Shown here piece by piece: positions 1 through 13,200 of a stretch of DNA of 64,000 bases (position 1 is the first letter of the stretch; every line of letters begins with the position of its first letter). The stretch lies in assembly GCF_043641665.1 (NCBI RefSeq), contig NC_092183.1, forward strand, positions 11,800,001 through 11,864,000, given 5' to 3'. This stretch comes from Enoplosus armatus. Taxonomy: Eukaryota > Chordata > Actinopteri > Centrarchiformes > Enoplosidae. Below the pieces are notes generated by a model. It made no database searches. It saw only the letters and a list, made by a program, of their open reading frames with translations, and was not told the origin of the DNA. The translations under genes and the position numbers were made by a program.

Positions 1-3000
1 CTAATTCCCTTGATTATTTACCTCTCTGTTTATCTCCTATTGGACTTCCATTTTACTTTCATACATGGATCTTTAGAGAACACCTACATCCTTAGAAACT
101 CAGTGTCTTATACCCAATATCATTTGGGTAATACAAGTTTTACACTCTGTTAATGCCTTGCAGCAATGTTTTACTTTTGTAGAGCTTTTTCACTGTCTAG
201 TATACTCTCTTCCCTGGGGACCCACTGTCACCACCAGCAGTTAGACTTTTTCTCAGCTCTCACTGTTGATAACTGTAAACAAAATTAAAAAGGCAAAAAT
301 GTCTTTGTAAAAAGTAGGGCCATGGACACAAAATGAAATTGGGTAACTCTCAGTCACATAAACACACTGTGTGTGGGTATATGTGCTGTATTCACAGACT
401 AAGGATAAAACGTCTCATAGGTCCAGTTGTGTCCGTCGTGCAACATTAACTACTAGGCTTTGTGTCATTAATGTGACATCCTTGTTCATTAAAACCGTTA
501 ATTGGAAGAGATGCGTAATAAAGTAAAAGATAAGCTCCTGCGAAATGAACAGGAAAGAGACCAATTTAGATATAACTATAATGTATTGGTTTCTACGGTT
601 ACATTCAGAAACATGTTTTCTCATTCCACAATAAATAATTATTTTCAGCATTAAATCTGCCAGTAGTCTTCCTTCCTCTCCTCTTCTGTTGGCACTTTGC
701 AACTCAATACTGGAACTAACGCGTAGTTGGAAGAAATGTGTGTCACACAACTCCTGTGATTGTGGTGTGCATGTGCGTCTTTGTCGCAAGAAGGTAGTGC
801 ATGTTATCACCAGTTATTTCATAGTATCCACTTCAATGTAAAGCTTCCCATTCAAATGTCAAATGCATCTCCACCTTGTTAGGAGGGAAACAGTTCTGGA
901 TGAAGCAAGCATGTATGTTAAATGGTCTACTAGGTCCGTACAGATATGTTGAAAACTGTTGATATGAAATTTATCTGGAAAACGGGGTTCACTACTACTA
1001 TACTACTACTGTCAATTTGTGGACCGAATATATTCATTGTTAGCAAGACACCATTTTCTTTCGTTTGTTGCAGTTGCAAAAAGTAGTTCTCCAATTTATG
1101 CATGGATTTTTCATTTCAGTAAAATGACAGAAATGTGCCTGGAGACTATTTTTTTAACGTTCTGAGGAAAACATTTATAGACACAAATATTGTACCAGTT
1201 CACAAATATTGAATGAGATTTCATCTGTTGTCAGAGAAGTATGTTATAGTAAATGACTAACTTGTAAGTACAGCATAATTATATGAAGCTTTGTTTCACT
1301 AATTCACTAACCCACTAATAGATCCTTGATTGATTAACCACATTGTTAACAGTGAGACTGTTGAGACTGCTATGTAATTTGTGAAATGCCACATCACATA
1401 TGGGATTTGACTTAACTTTAAAGAAGCACTAAAATATTTCCTGTATGTTACAGTACACTTTCACTTTCCCACCCATCTTTGCGGTTATTATCCATTGAAT
1501 ATAATATGAATGAATAGTAAGATGAAAAGCATTTTAAAAGCCTATAAGCTCCTTTCTTCTTAAATGACTGCTGCCCTTTATCTGTGTAAGCTGGTAGAAG
1601 AGTCACCTTCAGGGCCTTGTCAGTGTAAGTGAGATTTTATCTGGGTGCTATAGGATTTATGTTAAATGAGTTTACAAACCTAAAAGGTACACATACACAC
1701 TGGTCAGGAAAGGCAGACAGACATGCATGTACGCCTCCGAGAGAGACAAAGAGTAATTCAGGTGTGAGCTGGGTGGCTTGTTAGTATGCATGCCTACTGC
1801 TGTCACTAGCTCTCAAGGACAATGTGTGACTTGGGGGGTAAAAGTAGATAGAGGTCTCCATCTGTATATTCATATGGACATGGACGTGTGTGTGAGTTAA
1901 TGTCAGATATTTTGCACATTGTATAAAGTAACTATGCCTCTCTTTCCGTGTTGCCACTGAAGCCATTAAGTGACAGGGCAGTAAAAGCCAATATTATGGT
2001 GTCTGAAGAAAAACCTGCTATCGTGAGCACGGGTGTGTGTGTCCGTTTGTGTGTACATGTATGTGTGTGTTAGCTTTTTACGTGCTTTCAACCGAAAGAC
2101 CCGACAGCAATTATTAAGCCTAAGTACCATCAGACACTTTCAAATGGCCACTAACAACCCACAGAGATGATTTATTCTCACACAGAAAACAAACAGAACA
2201 AAGATCAGCACAAGCTGATATTAGTGTATCCATAAACAAAACAGCATTATTTTTGTTTGTATGTTTTAACCGTCAGTGAAGGCTAACATGTGTCTGTTTA
2301 AACAACAGAACATACTGGTTTGTTTCGGTCAACAACCGTTGATTACGATCCCTTTTCCTTTTGTGTGGTGATGCAAATAATACTTACACAGAGTAGTTAT
2401 TTAGCACTTGCAAACCCAAACCCCCCTCTATGCAACATAAGTGGTACTAGGTGTATCTTGGTGACAAATCATTTGGTGCTTGCATAGTTCAGAGTTGGGC
2501 CACACACAGGAAAGAACAATATCCCCAAAGTCAACAACGCTAGGCTATCTATCACCACCCTTGCCGGGAATGCAATAAATTACCACTGTTTTGATAATAA
2601 TTGGATTCACCTTCTTATTTATTTGTATTTTGTGTTTATCTAGCAATATTTTAGAGGTGCTTCACCCATCCACCTACCCATAGCTTTTGCCTGCTAATGG
2701 CTGCCTAATGTGGCAGAGAGGGATGAGTTTGGGGGCATCACAGGGCCCAATCTAATCCCAACACACCCATGCAACACGGCACTATCTCCCAAAGAGAGCC
2801 TTATTCCCAGCCACCGTAAATTTAACTGTGGCATTAAGATCACACACCACAAAAAACACACCTTTATCCTCCTTGCCCGCACACACACACACAAACACAA
2901 CCTAAATCTAAACTCATCTTAAGTGAATAATTGATACACTCAGAGTTTTCCTTATCTAAGAGTGGAGAGACTAGAGGAGAGGGCAGTCAAGTGGAGACAG

Positions 3001-5639
3001 GCAAGGAAAGACAACAAAGGGTGAGGTGAAAAAAGCATAAAAGAGTGAAAAGAGTTTTTGGTCTTCATTCTTTTTTAAATAGGTAGGGTTTGAGGATATT
3101 TCTCAAGGGGCAGGAAAAGGTGTGTGCTATGTGAAGATAAGAAACGTGATCAAGGGTTTGACCTGCATGCTTTCTGTGTGTGTGTGTGTACTGTGTCTGT
3201 AGTATTTGCATATTAGAACAGCTGGCTAGAATCTTGATTCCCAACCATTTTTCCTGTCTTTAATTAGTAATTTATTCAACTCTCTATCAAATGTGCGGAC
3301 TTAAATGAAGTCTTCTGAAGTGAGCCATAAAATGAAATCCCTTTATACCCTTTATTCCACTTAACCCAGGAGATAAAGAAAAAGGGTAGGGTGGGGAGAA
3401 CTGGGAGGGTTGGAGTGGGGGGTGGAAGGGGTACTGGCAGGAAGAGATTGAAAGATTGAGAAAACATGAGAAAGACTGAGAGAAAGAGGTAGATCCTAGC
3501 CTGGGGCCTAGGTATTGAACTAACTCGGGGTGCTGAAAGGAGGTTCTCAGGGGTAATTATACAGGAACACACCTTTTCCCCCCTCATTCTCTCCCTCTAT
3601 CATTCGCTCCCCTTTCCCCCGTCTGTTTGTATATATAATGGCTGGGACTGTCAAGTGAAAATGACAAAAGGTACATTTTTCCATGGTGATAATGTAATGG
3701 TGGAGATTACTCTGACATGTAACATTTGCTCAAATACCTACTTTAATCGGGCCAAGACTGTTGCTGTATTATCCCATAGTTGATTTTCCCTTTACTTGTT
3801 ATTGAGCTAAGAAGAGTGTTTTTACTCAGCAGTCAAGCATTCACTACCCTGTCTTGGGGGGAAGATAATCATTCCAGCTGCTGCAGCTTTGCCAGAAAGG
3901 GAGCTGTCCTCATGTAATGGTCCTGAAAGACTCAACCATACTCCTGCTCAGCACTGGAACTGTCCAGTAGGGTGGTGCTGAAACTAAACTCAGATCAATG
4001 CCCATTTTCATGAAGCTTCAAATATATGTAACATTTCCAGTATAGTGTCTAGTATAGTACAGTACAGCATACTATAAAATATTGTATATTGCTTGAACAG
4101 ATCTACATTGACTTCTTTGACATCATGACTATGCTTCAGTCCCATTCTGGCCAGTGCACCCTTACCTATACCCTCTACCTCATTCATGCATTTTTCCTTG
4201 GGGGGTTTATCATATTAAGAGCTATCCAAAACCAGTTGGCGGGGAGTACAAGAGGAAAATAAAATCCTCTAACTCCACATGTGCATCAGTGCAGACTTAA
4301 CTCTGCTGCCCCTACACAAAGGCAGACATGCTGGGGAACGGCCATGCACTTAAACCCTTTTCCTTACACTGTCTGTTTATGGTGGACTTCATCACAACAT
4401 GTAGTGAAGTTTTAAAAACTTTATTTGTACCACTGTCTTAGTACAAGCAAGCATCAATTTAAAGAGGTTACAAATTATCTTATATCATAGGCTACTTGTT
4501 ACACATTGAAACATCAAGTGAACAGAACATTATATAATTGAACAGCTGAACAACCAAGGTGTCCATCAGTATCCATGGTGACACCTCTTTCCCGTTTACA
4601 GTCGAGTGCGTCCCATTTTGATTTATTCCCTCTTCTTAATACAGAGTATCCATCATTGCAAGTGTGACTTCACACTCCATAGTGAAGTGCACGTGGGGAG
4701 AGAGTGATAGGGGAAAAGGCCTCTATGGACTTAATGGTGAAGTTGCACTAGCACTGGAAATTATGCTTGTGTTTTCTCTACAGCCAGACACATAAAAAAA
4801 GGTTTCTCATGAACACTAACCTTACATAATGGAAATGTGTAACAAGTTGGGGCCCAAATTACAACATGCTTTACAGTAACAGGCACTGAAATCCTATTTT
4901 ATAACAGCATTTTAGTTAGCGAGGTTAGCTAAAGTGCATGGAAACTGGGTTGGCTCTCAGCTTCTCAGGATATAGGACTGACATACACAGTATAGATACT
5001 CTGTCTCTCTGTATGCCATCATCTCTGCCATAAGCCTATTATTAGGCTCCAGCAGTTAACAGCATGGGACATATCCAATATAGTGTTAAAACTGAGAAGT
5101 GTTCACTCTGCAGTGTTGAAAAGTGGAACTTTTTTATCAGACTCCGACAGCCCACAGCATTGGAACATTTCACTGCGGATGCTGTTGAAGTCAGGAGTGC
5201 TACATTTCATCCATTTAAAATGACTTACAATAGCATAAGTGCATACATTTTACAAATGGTGCCCAGTGGGAATGAAAACATACACTGAACAGCATCAGTG
5301 ACTTGCCGTGCCTGTGGGGTTACTACCACATGAAGGTTGTCTGCATGCTCTCTGTTGAACCAAATGTCCATCAGGTACTGCCAGGAATCTATTCTGTGCA
5401 AGCACATAATGTCAGAGAAGTTTGACAACGAACATTCAGCTTTAGTACATTCAGTGAACTGATCAGTTTTTATTATACCGTGTAATGGAGATTTTGGCAA
5501 GAGGAAGCTTTTGCAAAACATATCCCAGTAGCCGTCCACCAAGGGTGGAAATTTAAAACCACATTCAGAAAAACCGCATAGGGCACTGTGCTCGCTCAGA
5601 GGAGCTAAAATATGGTAATATAGGCCATTAACATGTGAT
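1..5639. other. Non-coding stretch, no gene seen
   Basis: No frame here has both credible splice signals and protein-like composition. It holds short simple repeats: a (CA)n at about 2880-2893, a (TG)n at about 3175-3189, and a purine-rich segment at about 3375-3490. Around 5170-5260 a phrase resembling the 3' half of fish SINEs is visible but too decayed to call. Confidence 0.6.
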
Positions 5640-5758
5640 ATTTGGTGGATGCTTTTATGCTAAGCGGCTTACAGTTCCATGAGTGTGAATCTCTTTTAGC
5701 ATGAGTGACCCCAGTGGGAGTTGAACCCCTAAAACTACCAATGCTATCCTGTAACCTT
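5640..5758 (-). mobile_element. tRNA-derived SINE relic (minus strand)
   Basis: Read on the minus strand, the segment starts with a decayed tRNA-like head. A box-B-like GGGGTTCAACTCC is the complement of 5718-5730. It ends in the tail found in many fish SINEs, whose plus-strand form here is TTTGGTGGATGCTTTTATGC followed by AAGCGGCTTACAG. That tail is widely shared by actinopterygian SINEs that borrow a LINE 3' end. The copy is short and diverged, so it is a fossil. The family name is not assigned. Confidence 0.75.
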
Positions 5759-5934
5759 CAAAATACTAGATTTCTGTCTTTTGTTGTCCTGCTAAAAAAA
5801 AACGTTTTTTCTAGTTCTTTTCTTCTCTCTCTACAGGGCTGAAACGAGTACTAAAATAATGAATTATGAACTTACAAATTTACTCACCCATTGAGTAAAC
5901 ATAAACAACCCATGCAAGGTTATAGTCATATGTG

Positions 5935-6075
5935 AGCGTTTGCTTGTTTATCTCTGTTTTATACCATGACCACTGAAAATTCTTGATTCTGATTGGCTGG
6001 AAGATGTGGATTTTTAATAATCGGACAGTATAACCACGCACCTATGATGCAGGTGTTTGTTTGCAGTTCTAAATT
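5935..6075 (+). mobile_element. Interspersed repeat fragment, probably non-autonomous DNA transposon
   Basis: The phrase ACCATGACCACTGAAAATTC followed by TTGATTCTGATTGGCTG is one I recall from many teleost loci as a dispersed repeat. No terminal inverted repeats or target duplications could be delimited, so class and borders are inferred. Confidence 0.35.
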
Positions 6076-9000
6076 AAGAGCTTGGAACTAGGGTTACTTG
6101 TGTAACCAGCCAGTAGCACCAAATATTATAAGACTTCGCATTGAGAACCATGCAAATTCAATTTAAAAAGTGTTTTATTTGTGTGTGAATCTAGACGTGC
6201 AAACCAACCAACTGTAGGAGGAGGAAAGAGAGAGTCTTTGAAGACGTGGTGAAGCTGCAGCCTGCGGGTCTGAGAGACAGCTGCAGGGAGAAGGCGAGAG
6301 AAAACCTGACCAAAACCATACAGAAAATAAGTGGAGAAGTCAACGGTGAGAGTGTGAGAGGGAAAAACCGAGCCATAGAGAGCTAATGTGTCTGTGAAAG
6401 AGGTAAGGGGAGAGAAAAGAAGCCTGTGTGTGGGGGAGAGAGCACTAGGTAGCGTTATCTCTGCTGGAAAAACTGTATCCATAAATATTTTGCGTTGATT
6501 TTAAAGATGTGTCGATTTTAAATGTGAGCCCAGCCGTGTGAACCCCTTCCTGTTTAGAAAGATGTTGCCTAGCAACACAAGCATCAGGAATTGTGAGGCT
6601 CAAGAACTATATTGTGATATTTAAAACGAGAAAAAAAACGAGATCAAAATTACTTATATGAGTAAATCGATGACATGTCATTTCTGTTGGCAAGTAGCCA
6701 TAGCACAAGAGGGATAATACCCTCGAAGACCAACCTTAGCCCCCATGTCACCATCACAATCATGAAACGTACAACTTGTCAGGTGTTATCCCTTACATAT
6801 GTCACTGTCGGGATCTGATGACTTGTTATGGACATTTGTCTTTTTTTATATACTGAAGAATGAATTAATTATTTAAAAAGAATAATAATTAATACAATAA
6901 TTGATAAGGAACATATTACATTAAATATATATATTTTAAATGCATTCAAAATAGTTATTTTGGGGCTCCACTATTCTATATTATTTGCCCATATTATTTT
7001 AGATAAACATAAACTTTGATGTCAGTTTGGACTATTATTAGGTGAGGTGCTAAAACAGTGAAAATATCTTTTTAGTACCATACAACCGAAGAATAAGGTC
7101 TACTTTCTTGTTCTAGTTTTGAATTACATCATTCATACAACTGTCACCCATTCTGACTCTTCATACAAGTAAAATTTTATCGTAAATTTAAATAGGACTG
7201 ATAAATGATTTTACCTTTACTTCTTGGTAACAGTTGAGTCTTCTTTAGGGCTGACATGGTGCACCTGCAGCGTGTATGTTGCTGCCATTCTCAGCAGTGC
7301 ATGGCTTTTGTAGAAGCTGATTGTTGTGCTGCATGCATAAACTACTGCATCCCCAAATAAGAGCACCACAATATAACTGATTTGCGTCTTAGAAGTAAAT
7401 AGACATGCTGTCTGATTTTATATCAGCACTCCTACACTGACAGGCATTAAAAACCCTCCCCGGTTGTTCTCTATCGTCTCTCAGCGCCATTGCAGTCCTT
7501 GGGTCTGTTGTGTAACACTATCCAATCTAAAGCCCATGATTACCTTAAAGCAGATCACCATACAGACTGAACCTATAGAGATAAAATACACTCTTTATTT
7601 GACTATGTAACTGTAAAGCACAGCATGGACTATACAGAAAATCCACACTTTATTATACATGGAAAACAATTCTGACACAACCCCGTTCTACCCTCTCTCC
7701 TATCATACCACGTTATTGGAGTTATTTGTTTTGCTAACCCCCTGCAGTTAGCATTTTTCCACTGCCCACCCTACTGAATATGGAAAGCACCTCAGTACCC
7801 TGGCACTGTGACTGCTTGAGCATTTTCAAATTCAACGCACTGAGAAAGCCAAGAGATCAGAGGGTAGTGCATGATGTAGTGTGATATTCAATGTCAAAAC
7901 AGATGCAGGCCTTAAATCATACAAGTATCACATATCAACAACTGTTCAGTCATTGTGTAATGTAGACAGAAGGTGTTACAAATCTCAATGTACGTTGCTG
8001 TCCTACACGACCAAAAGCATCACTTTCTGCCAGTAAGAAGCATTACAGCTGCCCACTGTGGCTTGTGCAGAAGAACAGATTGCCCTGTTCTGTTTTGGTT
8101 ACTATATGGGATGAAGTGAAGCGCTGTCCTGTCTGTCCTTTTTGTCTTATTGTATTACATTTTATTTAGCATATTCCTCAACGTACGAGCTACTTGAGCT
8201 TAGTTTACCTTATAAATACATTCACTGATACTAGAATGCATTGCTGTTAAGATACAAATGGGGGTAAAAACTATTCTATTCAATTGTATTCACTGTGTCC
8301 ATTCTATGTTACTGACCAAAAATAACTAACTAGGCCTTGCAGAAATACAACCGAAACCCCACTAGGCTCCAGAACATTTCGCAGGAGCTCTGTTTGCTGA
8401 AGTATGCTGTTGAAAATTGGATCTTCCTCTCACCCTACTGTCTCAGCTTAACTCTAACACCTACTTTCAAAAACAACTGTGCCAATGAAATGTTGCTCAA
8501 ACTCTCTATGGTGCTGACATGTCATTTTAGCTCAGAGCTGTCCACTGTGTGTGTAAATAAGAAAATCGTTTTATAAGTGGTAATAGTGCAAACGTTTTCC
8601 AGCTGGGAGCTTTCTCACTTTCTCTTCCATCATCTTACAACTCAATTATAATAAAAAAACATGCCTTCTTTGTCTTTGTAACGCTTACACAACAGCTATT
8701 TACTACGATTCGTGCTGAAACATTGGTCTAACCTGCTGTGTTTTTATATTAAAAAAAAAAAAAAATCACATGAGATAGATAGGTAGGTAGATTTGAATTG
8801 TGTAAACTATGTATACTGTGCATCACAATACGCGTTGACCAGAAAATTGCAGTTTACAGTTTATACTGTTTACAGGACAGTGGATTTCAAATTCTTATCT
8901 TTAATATAGGTATAAATAAAGTCACACGTAGAAAGACAGCTATGTTGGAATCAGACTCTCTGTCCAAAGTTCAGTGAACTTCAACAGCATACTGATTAGT

Positions 9001-10124
9001 ATGTATTGATTTATTTTGCCTCTACTTCACCTTTCTGTCTGTGCACTGACTCTTTCCTACTAAAATGCCATTCCTTTCTCTCTTTAATGTAATCACAGCT
9101 GGAAACCGTCCTCTCTGATGTTCATGAAAATGAGATTATCCAGTTTTAGAAACCAGCAGTATATATTTTCAACCTTCTCCCAAAACAATAGCAAAGTGTG
9201 CTGGTTAGCCTCTCTGTGGTGATGGAAAACACATTTTTGGTCTGTATAAAACTGTCACAGCAGGGAACTGTTCTGCTATGAGTGATGTTGAAATGTAGAA
9301 GTTACCTCCAGTTAAGCCGCCACAAAACCCAAACTTGACTCCAAAGGCAATACTACAAACTATGTTGATCTTGGAATATCAAGCCATAAATCATCAAAGC
9401 TCAATGTTACTCATAGTAATTGGAGCAGCTAGTCAAACAACTCACAATTTATTTGGTCATTGAAAAGAAAATAGTAATTCTGAGAAAGTCTGGCTGTCCC
9501 TAATGCCTGTATGTATCATTGTCCAATAAAGTCTTATACAACCTCAGGGAGTTTTTTTTTTCTATTGTCCATGTCAACTGGCTTATATGAACCTATTACT
9601 TGATTTGCACTCCATGAAATCCCTTAACACATTAAATGTTGCAGGAAAAACTCCGATCGAGCTCAGCACTCAGAACTAAATCCTGAAAACTTTTGCAAGC
9701 TTGCCTAAGGCACCACATTCGCTAGAGCCAGCACTGACAATGTATCACCAAAAAGCCTTTCAACGAGGATAGGATGAAACTCGGTTGGTATACCTTTAAA
9801 AATCTGTGAAAATAACAACACTCCATGCAAGTCCAGTTAGCGCTAAGCAGGACACAAAAATAGGAAAATCTTAGCTTGAATTGATTGTTTGATTGATTTA
9901 AATGCCCTGAACCATATCCTGCCCAACCCATATGGGCTCACAAGACACTAGACAGCAGCAGCAATAAAGATGATCACATGGCAAATCATAACATACGGAT
10001 GCACAAACATTTCAACATTTCAAAATGTCCAATTTTCCTAAACTGTACGAAGGATATTGTATCCTGTCTTAGCTGACATGCATTTTTCTTTAAATGTTTC
10101 AAAAACAAAAATCTTATCCTCTGG
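6076..10124. other. Non-coding stretch, no gene seen
   Basis: AT-rich sequence, especially 6840-6960, with an A15 tract at 8751-8765 followed by a short GATA/GGTA repeat. Frames are short and broken. No transposon ends or RNA gene were recognised. Confidence 0.55.
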
Positions 10125-10272
10125 ACACCCCCATGCCTTAGGGGTTAAGACAACGACCATGAACCGCAACAAGTACAACTGGGAGACCTATGCTGCATCT
10201 CTCTCCCTCATTTCCTATCATCTCTCTACTAGCGCTACCTTATAAAGGCATAAAATGCCCAAAACAAATCAG
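10125..10272 (+). mobile_element. tRNA-derived SINE relic (plus strand)
   Basis: The order of parts matches a SINE common in spiny-rayed fish. There is a box-A-like GCCTTAGGGGTTAAGA at about 10135-10150 and a degraded tRNA body. TATGCTGCATCTCTCTCCC follows at about 10190-10208, then a pyrimidine-rich segment, then TATAAAGGCATAAAATGCCC at 10241-10260. In better copies that last part reads roughly AATAAAGGCAAAAATGCCC. Box B is largely lost, so this copy should be dead. Confidence 0.75.
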
Positions 10273-13200
10273 GGTTCTTTAACAGATTTTTTCAAATAGC
10301 AGACTCCTCACAATACAAAATGAAATTCATCCTCATCCTTAAACACCTCCAAGATCATAAAAAATGCAGCTCTTCAGGAATGCCTTTGTAGTTGCCTGCC
10401 TCAATTGCCAGGGGTAAGGATCCAGTTTTTAATTGAAAATGTCTTAAAATTCAAAGCTACTTTAAAATGCAAAGCTACTAACAGGATATGTGCCTTTTTG
10501 GCAGAAGAATGTAGCAAACCATTATGTAGTAAAGTGAAATAATAGTAAAAGCACAGGTGGCAATTCTCAATTAAATCAATTTAGGAAGACGGTTTACTAT
10601 AAAATATTAATTTAAATTTGATATGAAGAGGCATTTCCAAATGATTCTCTGTTGCTCAACGGTAATGAGAGGAAAGCTTACTTTGGAAATATGATCCATT
10701 CAAAATTATTTGCTTAACACAGACCTGATCAAAGGTGTCATTAAAGCAAAGGAAACGTGAGATGTGTAGGGAATGATGAACACAGGTTGGCAGAGACTGG
10801 GACGACAGATTGAAGCGCACTTTACAGCCCCTGCTAGACACTGTTGCGCTCCGTTAATAGCAGGCTGCCCCAGCTTTGGCCCAGCTGCGGCCCACTTTCA
10901 CTTTCATGTTGCTCAGCCACACAGTCCTGCACCCCCTCCATCCATCCTCCACCTCTCCCATCTCCTCCTCTCTCTCTCCCCCGTTTCATACCTCTCATTC
11001 TCTTTGCTCTTTCTCCACCTTGCTCCCCTTATCTATAGTACCCCTCGCTAAATCCCTTTACTCCCTTTACACTCCCTCTGCTTCTCCACTAACCAGATGG
11101 CATTTATTGATTTCATAATGGTTATGGTCAAGAATCGGCTCTTTTTAGAGGATAAAAATGTCATGAATGGAAATTGTACATTGGTTGAATGCCATTGTTA
11201 AAGTCGTGATAATACCTTATTTCGGGAGTGGTTTCATTTATAATAGTTTTGTCCATAGAAAAAGTGTTTTTTGAGATTCATAGTTTGGCTAAACATACAG
11301 CTTTACACTGCTTATCTTACCAGGACACAGCAAGTAAAAATTTAATTGATCAATCCTTTCAAAATGTTATAAACCCATTCACACCCTTGAATTCAAAAGC
11401 CAAACATACAACAAAGGTCACCTGCCAGAATCAGTAGTTATGTGGCATGCACTGTAACCAGTCGTCTACCAAGGCGCTTGAGGGTTTGTGGAGTCCTATG
11501 GGGCTCAATATTGCTGTCTACTTGAGAAATATTATTTTCAAACTGCCGTTCTGTGAAGATGATCCTGGTGTACTAAGAAGTATGTAGGGTGTGAAACGCA
11601 CTTGTCTTTCGAATTCACTTCATTTCATTCATTTCTACATGGCGATCAATGTTTCTGTTGATATAGTGCATCACCTTTTTGAGGGAGTTTCTCAGTTGGA
11701 GGTGAAACCTTCAATTTCACTAGACCATAAGGTGGCTTTAAATGTGGTTAAACCAAATTACACAATATAGAAGCAAAACAGGCAATGATAAGTAATTTAC
11801 AGTATGTGTCTCCCACTGTTAGACTGTTAGCTGCCAAACAGCTGGATAGAAAGGTTGTTATTACCACTACTTCACTGCATGTCATCTTGTTGAACTGTAT
11901 CCATACTTTATTTAGAGTGAGTGCCAGGCTTGTTTTAAAACTGTTAGTTAAGCCAAAACTATCACCTAAAATCGAACTTTACAAATCACGTTTCTATACT
12001 TGCGTTCAGTAAATTCAGTAAAAAGTAGCAGCAGACACAAACCCCCCAAAATGACCTCTGCTTAATTTTCACTGATTCACACGCTTTTCTCTCCACTACC
12101 AGCAATATAGAGAAAATATATCAAATATATAGAAACAAGACCAACTGGAGTGTTTGGCAAAATGTATTTCTAAAATGCTGATTGTGTTAAAATGCCAAGT
12201 TATTGGTTTAATAGGTGACTAGGAGAAATTTACCACTTGACGTGAAGAAAAAAGGTGCCCGTGAAAATTCTTCTTGGTTTGAAACGAGGAGGTTGTGGGA
12301 GGGACTTTCCAGAGTAGTCCTAACACTGGGTCTTTAAACTACATACATTTTCACCAACACTGGGGGGCATCTTACTCAATCTGTTGTTGTAACAACTCTG
12401 AGTCTATGCACTTTGACACTGCTTATTTCACACCTGGGAATTCACTGTGTAGTGGGATGAAAATGATGTATTCCCAGTTTTTGATGATTATAATCAAAAC
12501 CAAAAACATGAAAAATGTTCGTACATGCACATTCAGATTTACATATATAGTAGATTTATTATATATCAATGCTATTTATAAACTTGAAAGCCTGTTTTCA
12601 CAGTCACAGCTAAGTCACAAAATACTGACAATTTTAGATAAATAGAATAGAACAGAATAGAATTTCTTGGCAGTCATGTGAAAGCAAAACTGATGACTCC
12701 CTCAATCGTGTGAGAAAGATGTATTCATACTTTCCCTTTGCTGTATCTTTCATGGATTTCTTGTAACCTTTGGAAACTGTCCAAGAACCTGTTCTTACAG
12801 AATAAACCTGTGGGAACAGGTTGTTGTCTCACAGCCTCCCTGTCTGACATAGAAACAATTCCCTATCTTTGTCTGTACCCTATTTTATCTTTAGCTGTCT
12901 AAATTGACTGGCACCAGATTGATTGGCGACCCTTTCTATGATAAATCAATGCTCATTCCTGATCTGCTCATACTTAATCCCACCATGTCTAGCAATTATC
13001 CTTATCTAGATGTGGAGGTACAGTGGGACCAATGTCTTTCTCTTCGATCATATAAACCAACTAGAAATTACCATTTTGTTTAAACACAATATCCAGTTGC
13101 ACAATCCATTATATTCAGGAATTAAAATGAGTTTCCATCTTTCTTTTCCCCCACTTAGCACATGAGAATTAGCTGTTGAGTCAGGGAGTATACAGTATAT

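Noticed and set aside
10773..11118. Three overlapping plus-strand Ser/Pro/Leu frames
   Set aside because: They are produced by the CT-rich segment and have no start context or splice signals.
11440..11480. Phrase CAGTCGTCTACCAAGGCG resembling a SINE tRNA anticodon region
   Set aside because: No box B or SINE body follows.
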